Of a DNA stretch of 64,000 bases, positions 1-40,889 are shown piece after piece. A program made the position numbers and the translations under genes. The notes beneath the pieces were generated by a model, which saw only the letters and a program-made list of their open reading frames with translations, had not been told where the DNA came from and did not search any database. The DNA lies in NCBI GenBank assembly GCA_029168955.1, contig JAPDOI010000107.1, positions 1,612,001 through 1,676,000 on the forward strand, read 5' to 3'. Origin of the DNA: Aplectana chamaeleonis (lineage: Eukaryota > Nematoda > Chromadorea > Rhabditida > Cosmocercidae). Numbering within the stretch: position 1 is the stretch's first letter; each line of letters starts with the position of its first letter.

Positions 1-203
1 TTTTTATCACGGCAAAAGGATTTCGCGTGCATCACAGCGTCTGCAGGTGTTGCTTATAGGCTAGCAGTCACTGCGAACTAGTTTTGATCAAACATTTTGA
101 GAATTCAGGGAGAATCACTTCGAGTTGGATGATTCTTTCATCTTTCTTGAACTTCTTGGCCATCCATTTCTTCCATCTTGCCGCATTTTGTTGTTCGTTT
201 CAG
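1..203 (+). promoter_or_regulatory. Upstream region of PHYHD1 homolog ending in a splice/trans-splice acceptor
   Basis: Non-coding lead-in to the first recognised exon. It ends in a pyrimidine-rich TTCGTTTCAG acceptor (AG at 202-203), six bases before the ATG at 210. In nematodes such an acceptor just upstream of the start usually marks spliced-leader addition; a cis-spliced 5' UTR exon outside the window is the alternative. I see no convincing core promoter. Confidence 0.5.
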
Positions 204-209
204 GTAGAG

Positions 210-25127
<24,918 letters not shown>

Positions 25128-25213
25128 CAACCAGCAACGACTCTTATTTTTGCCGCAAACTCTTAGATAAAATATACCTTCATCAGATCAACGCACATCC
25201 AATAACACTAAAC

Positions 25214-25219
25214 AATAAA
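25214..25219 (+). terminator. AATAAA polyadenylation signal
   Basis: A consensus AATAAA lies 87 bases past the stop codon, a plausible distance for a nematode 3' UTR. Confidence 0.55.
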
Positions 25220-25234
25220 GTCATGAAAACGAAC

Positions 25235-25611
25235 CGTGATTCACCAAGAGCATATAGTCTACAGCAATGGAAGTAGGACATGGTGAGGTTGCGGAATCGT
25301 CCTAACATATGGTATTTTGTTTGGTATCACTCATTTTTTGAAACAGCTGTGATAGATCAGTGAGTCTGTGTTTTCACCGATATGACCACATCTGTGCAAG
25401 CAATAAAAACAGGTGAAAATGTGAGAGAGGAAACAAAAACTCACCGACCAATCACACTTATTTGGAAAAAAAATGAGTGATAACACAATCAGACTACCGT
25501 ATGTTAGCACGAGTCCGCAACCGCACTAATCCTTTTAACATTGCGGTAAACTATAGCTGCTTGGGAAGTCAAAGCTTGCACCTAATTCAAAGCTTGAATT
25601 GAACGCCTCCT
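25235..25611. other. Intergenic, unidentified
   Basis: Sequence following the likely poly(A) site. I see no gene or clear repeat. Confidence 0.4.
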
Positions 25612-26147
25612 CGCTGTTGGCGAGATAAGAATGTAAAGGCCAATCGAAAATTGCTCGACACGACGCGGTCGCGTCACGGCTCTATAATTTTCCTAGGTTT
25701 CACTACGATTTTAGTATAGTTAGGTCCGTGGCTTGTTTCTTCAAGTAAAAAACATTTAAATTTCACCCGCGGCTGGTGCGGCGATCGTGGGCGCTGGCCC
25801 GCTAATCGATCCAGGCCGAGAGGAGAGCGCAGCTGATCAGCTTACCATACCGCCAGCCGCGCGTGAGATTTGAATGTTTTTTCCATGAGGAAACAAGCCA
25901 CGGACCAGACTATATATCTTGACGACCTGTGGTGCTGTTTTCCTACTTCCTAGTCCAGGCAGATCCTCAACTGCTGACTCCTAGAGAAGAACGGTATGTG
26001 AATGAAGACGCAATGCTCTCCACTTCTTTTACACCCTAGCCTTTATCAATTGGCTATCATCGATATTGTTTACGAGAGCCGTGACGCGACCTGGTCGTGT
26101 CGAGCAATGTTCGATTGGCCTTTACGTTCTTATGTTGGCGAGTGAAC
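25612..26147. mobile_element. Nested inverted-repeat (foldback) element
   Basis: Outer arms 25612-25685 and 26076-26147 share AAGGCCAATCGAA, TTGCTCGACACGAC and GCGTCACGGCTCT. Inner arms 25718-25790 and 25850-25915 share GTCCGTGGCTTGTTTC and CATTTAAATTTCAC-like sequence. Between the inner right arm and the outer right arm is a dispersed repeat also found at 12979-13119. Non-coding. Confidence 0.8.
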
Positions 26148-26214
26148 TGGGAGCAAGATCACGCTTTTGACATGCCCGAAACTAGACCTAGTTCCGATCA
26201 AACAATCTAAGGCC

Positions 26215-26386
26215 TCGCTCATAGTTACTTGATCGACGTAGCCCTCAGAAAAATGAAAACATGTTACTTGTGATATAAAATGTAAGATACTTGAGACATT
26301 CAAGTATATTACATTTATATCGCATGTAACCTACACTTATATTACATGTAAAATACACTTATATTACATGAAACATACACTTATAG
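26215..26386 (+). repeat. Dispersed repeat unit, copy 1, left part
   Basis: Shares CTCAGAAAAATGAAAACA and several ACACTTATATTACATG motifs with 31455-31590. It is interrupted here by two Penelope-like insertions and resumes at 30871. Confidence 0.8.
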
Positions 26387-26473
26387 AATTGGTATTATAG
26401 AGCTGTCTCTGAGCTTCATTTAGATATGATCTTCGTACTATGATGGAAGCTCTGATGATCTTTTTATTGCGGC

Positions 26474-26507
26474 GGTAGGCTTTCGGCTATAAAGCCGTCA
26501 TCAGACC
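26474..26507 (-). ncRNA. Hammerhead-like motif in the inverted PLE1 arm, probably dead
   Basis: On the minus strand: GGT, CTGATGA, a C, GGC/GCC stem, GAAA, then GCCTACC. The base that should be U16.1 is C, which breaks the A15.1-U16.1 pair needed for cleavage. Confidence 0.55.
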
Positions 26508-27023
26508 TTGAAAATTTTTCTTCACAATACATAGTTCAACACGAAATACAACATATTAGGTAAACACGAACCAGGGTTCCCTTGACGGTTGGACTGGCTG
26601 CTAAAGCCCCAGGCGTTAAAGGGATGATGTACGATAAACGACCCAGCGAGGAAAATCATGAAGTGCTCACCCCACTTGATCGAATGCGCGTTACGAATAA
26701 GGCTGACTGCGGGTGCCCAGGAGTTGTTGCGATTAGAACTTATTGGATAAGCCTAAGAAGGTCATGCAGCTCCTCTCTGGCATTGATTTCCGGTTGCAGT
26801 CGCCGGATTTCACGCGCTTCCATCACTTTTCGCTCCAAGGGTCGCACCAGATGTCGATGTAGAACCGACACTTCAAAGGAAGGTGGGCCTTCGTTACAGT
26901 GTCTCACATTGCGGTGCTTAGCGAAATTGCTGTTCTGACGGCTGACGGCTTTATAGCCGAAAGCTTACCGCCGCAATAAAAAGATCATCAGAGCTTCCAT
27001 CATAGTACGAGGATTATATCTAA

Positions 27024-29615
27024 ATGAAGCTCAGAGACAGCTCTATAATGCCATATCTTAAGATCCTGCAAGCCCGCCACAACATCTCTCGGGATCATTT
27101 CGCTGTCTTATTACAATACGTTGCTTATCATCAACTAGCCGCAGTGCATGATGCTTCACTTAAATTTCTACTCACATGCCAACGCGAGCATATTTTCCCT
27201 GCGTTCATAGCCAATAGATTTAATCGCTTCCCATTTATGAACAACCGCGAAATCATATTGAGAACTGCTGCCCTCAAATCAGCCCTCCTCACAGCCTGCA
27301 TCGCTGATCGACGTCGAGAGAATAGGTGTTGCATTCGGAATATCGAGTTCAAACGAGACCGTCTGCAACTTGTACTACCACCGGATGTGTGGAGAAGCAT
27401 GTGTTGTTACAATCAGCAACTATGTTCTCGACTGCGCCGAAACAAGAATCGACATTTCGATCTCAAGCTCAACTTGATAAGATCGCGCAATCCACCACCC
27501 ACAATGCAGTCCTTCATCAGACCCAATGCCACACCACCCAAACGTCACATGGTTACTGGTACAGATCAGATCGACGACGACATGGGAGCAGTATTGAATC
27601 TTGGCCCCTCGTTCGCAATAACACCGAAAGTTGACGATACACTCATTAATGCAACACTATGCGGAATACACGAGTTCGCCTATCACCTTCGCTGGAGGTT
27701 GTGTCGAGGACCTACCGTGCTTGACAGAAATATGACTATGGTGGTCTCAGTGCCATTCAAAGGATACAATATACAGTTACCTCCGCCTTCACGTGATGTT
27801 GATTCAAGAATAGCTAACCTTGAGCATGCAATACACAACGTCTATCGGAACGCCGCCACTGAACCCTATCGGTCAAATCTTAGCCCTGCTGAGCGAAGAG
27901 GATTGAAGAAATGTATGCAGTCCAAAAGGACGTTGAGGTTTACTGTAGGCGATAAGTGTGGATCCTTCGTGGTGATGCCTCAGACACTGGATAAAGCGAC
28001 AACTTACCAAGTTCTCTCAGATTCCAGTGTCTATGAAGAGAGCACACAACCAGCATTTGACGCGGCATGCAGAAAAGTGAAGACTGCAATCACATCTGTT
28101 GTCAAGAGTCGTGTAGGAGCTGTGATAGCAAAACGACAGTGATTCTTCACCCTCTATGCCAACACTCTATACTCTTGTGAAGACGCATAAAATTCCACCG
28201 ACAATTGATAGTACAACCCTTACATGTAACGATATCAAGACACGACCAATCATCGCGTCCTGTGGCGGTCCATCAGACAGATTGAGTTGGCTTCTTGTCC
28301 AGCTTCTTTCGCCGCTACTACGATGGGCCCATATCATCAACGTAGACGAATTTCTTGCGTCATTGCGTAGTTGTCCCGTTCCAACATCAGCAGTTTACGC
28401 TAGTTTCGATGTGACATCCTTATAAACCAACGTCAACAACATGGGGACAGTGAATGCTGTTCTCGCTCTTTTAGAAGAACATCGCAGCGACGTATCGATG
28501 ATGGGATTCTCTCCAGTGGAAATAGGAATTCTCCTTGAAGCGGCCCTTGAATGTAATATATTTTGCTTCGACAACAAGATATACAGGCAAAAGCGAGGCT
28601 TAGCTATTGGGAATCGCATTGCGCCGGTGCTGGCAATTATTTTCCTGGACCACATCAAAAAGTCATCTCTAACGACTGGGATTCTCTACTTTAAGCGCTA
28701 TATAGACGACGTGTTTGTTATCGGAACTGATGAAGCAGAGTTGAGCGGCACGTTAGAAGCATTGAATTCGCAAGATCCGAACGTGAATTTCACTTCAGAA
28801 ACGCCAGACGCTTGGGTTTTCTTGCCATTTCTAAATGTAAAAGTGCGAATAGTGGGAGGACGAAAAGAACACCTGTGGTTCAAGAAAGAATCTTCTTCGA
28901 ACATCCTTCTGCACTCAAGGAGCGCGCACCCTATGTATATGAAGGTCAACGTGATACGCAACCTTCTCAGAACGAAAGAGAAGCTCGGGACCTTCTCAGA
29001 CCCAACAGTGGACGCCAAGATCAGGACTATTCTTGATCAAAACGGATATACTGCAACTAACCTGAGAACTTGGACTCCCCATAGAGCCGCAGATGGGATT
29101 ACCTTATCTCTGCCTTACGTCAACGAAAAAGTAGCAAGAGAGGTCATCAATGCCGTCAAACGCTCTTTGCTTCCAATACGTCTGATTCTCCGCCCTCCTC
29201 CGACCGTTCGCGATCTCCTCACGTCTTCGAGAGTGTACGAAAACCGATGTCACGACAGATCGTGTCGATACTGCACCTCTCGGAAAGTATGTGAATTACG
29301 TGGGACGGTATACTTGATCACCAGTCAAGCATGCAGAGAGAAGTATGTGGGTAAAACGATGAGACCCCTGAGGTTACGCTTGGATGAGCATAGAAGAGCC
29401 TTGGCGAATCTGCTTATTCGAACAGCAGTTTCGCTAAGCACCGCAACGTGAGACACTGTAACGAAGGCCCACCTTGCTTCGAAGTGTCGGTTCTCCATCG
29501 ACATCTGGTGCGACCCTTGGAGCGAAAAGTGATGGAAGCGCGTGAAATCCGGCGACTGCAACCGGAAATCAATGCCAGAGAGGAGCTGCATGACCTTCTT
29601 AGGCTTATCCAATAA
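27024..29615 (+). pseudogene. PLE1 reverse transcriptase with GIY-YIG endonuclease, three lesions
   Basis: Reads MKLRDSSIMPYLKILQARHN through about 370 codons, shifts frame near 28142, then continues PTLYTLVKTHKIPPT. RT blocks follow: RPIIASCGGPSDRLSWLL; FDVTSL broken by TAA at 28423-28425 where Penelope elements have Tyr; RQKRGLAIGNRIAPVLAIIF; and FKRYIDDVFVI with the catalytic DD pair. A Cys-rich motif (CHDRSCRYC) precedes the GIY-YIG domain GTVYLITSQACREKYVGKTM. After a frameshift near 29430 the tail VMEAREIRRLQPEIN completes that domain, with stop TAA at 29613-29615. Few lesions, so a fairly recent copy. Confidence 0.88.
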
Positions 29616-29847
29616 GTTCTAATCGCAACAACTCCTGGGCACCCGCAGTCAGCCTTATTCGTAACGCGCATTCGATCAAGTAAGGTGAGCACTTCATGAT
29701 TTTCCTCGCTGGGTCGTTTATCGTACATCATCCCTTTAGCGCCTGGGGCTTTAGCAGCCAGTCCAACCGTCAAGGGAACCCTGGTTCGTGTTTACCTAAT
29801 ATGTTGTATTTTGTGTTGAACTATGTATTGTGAAGAAAAATTTTCAA

Positions 29848-29881
29848 GGTCTGATGACGGCTTTATAGCCGAAAGCTTACC
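29848..29881 (+). ncRNA. Hammerhead ribozyme-like motif at the 3' end of PLE1
   Basis: Stem I is GGT (29848-29850) with ACC (29879-29881). Core CTGATGA is at 29851-29857. Stem II is GGC (29859-29861) with GCC (29868-29870). GAAA is at 29871-29874. A minimal palindromic stem III, AGCT (29874-29877), is followed by T29878 as the cleavage-site base. All invariant core positions are present. Penelope elements are known to carry minimal type I hammerheads of this design, thought to act as dimers because stem III is so short. Confidence 0.7.
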
Positions 29882-30036
29882 ACCGCAATAAAAAGATCAT
29901 CAGAGCTTCCATCATAGTACGAAGATTACTTATAGAATTGTCCACGTGCGACTCTCCATAAATCTTGGCATGTTGATTGACACTTGTGGTATTCGGTGGT
30001 TGAAGCGAGACCAATATTGTTAAAACCTCTTTATTT

Positions 30037-30074
30037 GGCTGACGTTTCGGCGATTTTCGCCTTCTTCGGAGCCT
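30037..30074 (-). ncRNA. Hammerhead-like motif at the PLE2 3' end
   Basis: On the minus strand: AGGCT stem I, CCGAAGA where CUGANGA is expected, GGCG/CGCC stem II, GAAA, ACGT stem III, C17, then AGCC closing stem I. U4 is replaced by C, which should reduce or abolish cleavage. Confidence 0.55.
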
Positions 30075-30322
30075 GGAAAACCGAATTAAGATCCAAGAAA
30101 CTACCCTCTCAAACCCCATTTCATTCTACAGAGGAGGATTCACACGGAAGTGAACCAAACGAACGTAAGTCACAGATTATACCAACCTTTGAAGGGGACC
30201 AAGAGGTCCGACAGCCTTGGATGGAAGTTGTTAGGCGACTGACTAGTAAGAACCCTCAGAATCACCCTCGAAGACCTGGGACCGCCCACGCTCAGACCCG
30301 CCCTCAGATTATGACCGGCTGG

Positions 30323-30661
30323 TCAGAATCCGCACAGGTCAACGTACGGCGCCAACTCCTGCGTCACCGCAACACATTCGTTCTTTCGGTTTATTTTGGG
30401 TGTTTTTGCGGCAATCCAAAAGGCCTCAAGAGTTCTGCGCGCTGAGATTTCGCTTTCACGTGCCAAGATCGTAACAGCAACTGAAATGCAATTGTTATCG
30501 TGACTGCGCACCCTGTGTTCCCCAAGCGGAGTAGACAATTTAGACTTGTTCAGTCCGTCCATGTGCTCCTTAATCCTGACACATAGCGGTCTCCCAGTCT
30601 CCCCTATATAATTCTCCCCACACAGGCCACAATTTATGCGATATACCACTCCAGAGGCCAT
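30323..30661 (-). pseudogene. PLE2 GIY-YIG endonuclease domain
   Basis: Minus-strand frame of 112 residues, extendable upstream through CCVICPFGKEGDC. It contains GVVYRINCGLCGENYIGET, GRPLCVRIKEH, then SARRTLEAFWIAAKTPKIN. These are the GIY and YIG strands, the Arg helix and the Glu/Asn end of the Penelope GIY-YIG domain. No reverse transcriptase is attached. Confidence 0.85.
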
Positions 30662-30784
30662 GCAGTCACCCTCCTTACCAAATGGGCAAATTACACAGCA
30701 GGGAGTAAGGCAGACGCGGTCCTCCTCTGTAGAATGAAATGGGGTTCGGGAGGGTAGTTTCTTGGATCATAATTCGGTTTTCCA

Positions 30785-30821
30785 GGCTCCGAAGAAGGCG
30801 AAAATTGCCGAAACGTCAGCC
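30785..30821 (+). ncRNA. Hammerhead-like motif in the inverted PLE2 flank
   Basis: GGCT (30785-30788) pairs with AGCC (30818-30821). Core CCGAAGA is at 30789-30795, GGC/GCC stem II at 30797-30799 and 30807-30809, GAAA at 30810-30813, ACGT stem III at 30813-30816, and C17 at 30817. It has the same U4-to-C change as its partner, so this is a family trait rather than a private mutation. Confidence 0.55.
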
Positions 30822-30870
30822 AAATAAAGAGGTTTTAACAATCTTGGTCTCGCTTCAACCACCGAATACC

Positions 30871-31454
30871 ACATACATTTATATTTCATGTAACTTATTT
30901 AGAGCTGCAAGTTGAAGCTCGATACTTTAAGGGTTGGATCTGCAAGTTCCTGGCTACTGCTTCAGGTACGAATCAGCAAGCTTCAAGCTCTCTTGCACAT
31001 CCCAGGAGCTCAGAGCTCGCTGCTTCATGACTGAAGCAGCATGCTTGGATCCCCCAGCTTCATTGAAGAAGCGACGAGCTTAAGCTTTCTTCAAAAATAT
31101 TGCATGTCGCTCCCTTTAATCCTCCCCACGATTAAAACTAATGAGGAGCGAGAGATCAGCGACTCGGCCAGGGCGAGTGACCACCAGTTCGAATGTCAAG
31201 CCAATGGGCCTGCGCTCATCGTTAAGGTATGAGGCGGCCCGTATGCTGTGCAGGTTTGCAGAAGGTGTTCAGCATAGGTCCTCAGTTGCTAGAGATATTT
31301 GAATTAAGATACACTTGTACTACATGTAATTTACTTGAGTAGAGATAATTCACATGTAACTTACATTGACGGAGATGTATTACAAGTATATTGTAATCAT
31401 CTCTTATGCTACAAGTATTATGTTTTCACCATCGAAAACATATTACTTGCGACA
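30871..31454 (+). repeat. Dispersed repeat unit, copy 1, right part
   Basis: Continues the unit interrupted at 26386. It shares TAGAGCTGCAAGTTGAAGCT, GGCCAGGGCGAGTGACCACC and GTGCAGGTTT with copy 2, followed by more ACTTGTACTACATGTAA-type sequence. Confidence 0.8.
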
Positions 31455-32045
31455 TTTGGCCTGCGAACGACTCAGAAAAATGAAAACACGTTACATGTAA
31501 TATAAAGTGTAAGATACTTGAGACATTCAAGTATATTACCTTTATATCGCATGTAACCTACACTTATATTACATGTAACATACACTTATATTTCACGTAA
31601 CTTAATTAGAGCTGCAAGTTGAAGCTCGATGCATTAAGGATTGGAGCTGCAAGTTCCAAGCTACTGCTTCAGGTACAAACCAGCAAGCTTTAAGCTTTTT
31701 CGGACATCCCAGGAGCTTGAAGCTCGCAGTTTCACGACTGATGCAGCAAGCTTGGATCCCACAGCTTCATTCAAGAAGCAGTGGACTTAAGCTTGCTTCA
31801 AAAACTATTGCATGTCGATCCCCATAATGCTCCCCACGACTGACACGACCCATGAGGAGCGAGAGATCAAGGGCTCGGCCAGGGCGAGTGACCACCCTGT
31901 CGAATGACAATGCAATGTGCCTGCACTCATAGCTATCTTATGAGGTGGCCCGTATACTGTGCAGGTTTCCAGAAGGTGTTCAGCATGGGCCCTTAGTTGC
32001 TGGAGATATTTGAATTATGTTACACTTATACTACATGTTATTTAC
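31455..32045 (+). repeat. Dispersed repeat unit, copy 2, uninterrupted
   Basis: A direct copy of the unit split at 26386/30871. It preserves the empty site for the Penelope insertions: CATACACTTATATTTCACG near 31570-31592. Confidence 0.8.
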
Positions 32046-32290
32046 TTCCTCGGACAAAGAGAAAACCTGACCGCGGGCAACTATTTGAAATAAAGCTGAC
32101 CGCGACAATGCGGCGGCTGAAGCGCGTTCCGACCGCGCTCATGTTTTGCCGGCGGTCGAACCGCGCTGGGACGCGGTCAAACCGCTATAAGAAACGAAGG
32201 TCGGCCGGCGTGCATCGCAAAATCAGCGGCGGCGAGAGGCAGGGCGGCGCGGCTTTTAGTCCATTGTCTGTAACTCAAGAAGTTTCAGAA
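32046..32290. mobile_element. GC-rich element end with CCGCGGTCAG-like motifs
   Basis: Begins CTCGGACAAAGAGAAAACC followed by TGACCGCG and further GACCGCG variants. The same terminus, inverted, ends the GC-rich block at 49650-49908. The right boundary is unclear. Confidence 0.55.
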
Positions 32291-32437
32291 CACGTTCACT
32301 TATGATGTCGCTTCTGCTTAAGTTGTCACGCACACTGCATAACATATCAGTCCGACTAATCATTCATTGGTTCTTTCTAAATAGGAATTAATATTAATCA
32401 TATTATTTATAATTTTATAATTTTAAAATAATTTCGC

Positions 32438-32584
<147 letters not shown>

Positions 32585-32589
32585 GTGGG

Positions 32590-39835
<7,246 letters not shown>

Positions 39836-39981
39836 CCGTGGCGAGCGGCTGCGTGTCGTCCTTTCTCCTGACCGGCCGTCTACAATCACCTCTCGTCTCC
39901 TTCCTCGTATCAACATTGAGCTTCAATCTTGCTCAAGAATCATTCTACTATCGTCTTATTATAAGCTGTAGCCTTCGGATC

Positions 39982-40872
39982 ATGGATACTCCGCGGATAC
40001 CCTTCATGCAAAAAAACCAAGGGCCGCGACCGAACCTCGAGCCGTCACCAGCCGCTGAATCAATCGAAGATCATGGGTTAATGGATGCAATCGATCATCT
40101 CAACAACTTGACCCGACTTTGCCTAGCCATATCAAAACTGTTCTTGGATTCGTGCTGGAGCAACTAACTGAAGGATCGTGAGCTAGATGCGCTGAAAAAC
40201 AACAACAAGGATCTGCTGACTGAGAACAACCGACTCAGGAATGAAATTCTCTCACTCAAGTCTAAGTTCTGTGGTAGCAATGATCATGTTGTGGATCATG
40301 AAGAGTCCAATAATTCTCAAAATCTGTCATTTGCGGAACATGAAAGACTTCGAAGTGTTGTTGTTTCTGGTATTGAAGAATGCCGTGATCCTGATGCTCT
40401 TAATCGTGTCGCCCATGATTGTGATCGTGTCAAAAAATTACTTCAATTCCTTGATATCGATTGTATGCCTCTCACTTGGTACAGATTAGGTAAGCCTCAT
40501 CTAAATAAAAACAGGTTGCTCAAAGTTGTATTTCCTTCTCGCTTCTTTCAAAAATGTATGATTGAACGTGCGCCACGTCTTCGGTTTTCGCTGTTAAAGG
40601 TATTTACGTTCACCGCTCTCTAACAAAAGAGCAATTATCGAAGCTAAGTGCTCATAGTCGTCCTCGTACTCTTCAATCTTCTCAAATTGTAGATACTGTT
40701 GAACCTAAAGTGTTAAGCCCTCCTCCCGTACATGCTGTTGCGTTGATGACTCAGTCTCCATCATTGATCAATACTGTGACACCTACATGTGTTCCAATGA
40801 TTGACCAATCGTCGTCTGTCACTCTTATTCCGTTTGGAAACGAAATGAGCTGTCCTCGGAGATGCAGGTAAT
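39982..40872 (+). pseudogene. CR1-like ORF1, broken
   Basis: Begins MDTPRIPFMQKNQGPRP. A stop follows at about 40165, then a coiled-coil-like run (LKDRELDALKNNNKDLLTEN), then SVVVSGIEECRDPDALNR and LDIDCMPLTWYRLGK. The latter resembles the conserved ORF1 domain that nematode CR1 elements place before the endonuclease. A frameshift near 40600 precedes HRSLTKEQLSKLSAHSR. Confidence 0.65.
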
Positions 40873-40889
40873 GATATTGCATGTCTAAT

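Larger units (their letters stand above)
26392..29927 (+). mobile_element. Penelope-like element 1 (PLE1) with 13-bp target duplication
   Basis: The 3.5-kb insertion is flanked by the perfect 13-bp repeat ACTTATAGAATTG (26379-26391 and 29928-29940). The plus-strand body (about 26941-29927) has RT plus GIY-YIG coding and ends in a hammerhead-like terminal repeat also present, truncated, at 26941-27011. The left 26392-26940 is an inverted copy of the 3' coding end, terminal repeat and 5' leader in series, i.e. the junction expected of a tandem dimer. Inverted partial copies and pseudo-LTRs are typical of Penelope elements. Confidence 0.9.
29935..30870 (-). mobile_element. Penelope-like element 2 (PLE2) remnant
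   Basis: A minus-strand remnant with a GIY-YIG region and inverted flanks: TGGTATTCGGTGGTTGAAGC at 29987 and its complement ending near 30872. Its target duplication reads ACATACACTTATA (26374-26386) and ACATACATTTATA (30871-30883), one mismatch, now separated by PLE1 as well. The RT region is absent, so the copy is 5'-truncated. Confidence 0.8.

Noticed and set aside
84..209. Upstream in-frame ATG giving a hydrophobic N-terminal extension to exon 1
   Set aside because: A strong TTTCAG acceptor at 198-203 lies inside it, and family members begin at about the ATG at 210.
26941..26975. Third PLE1 hammerhead, in the 5' direct terminal copy
   Set aside because: This copy starts inside the core (TGACGGC only), so the CTGATGA element is missing.
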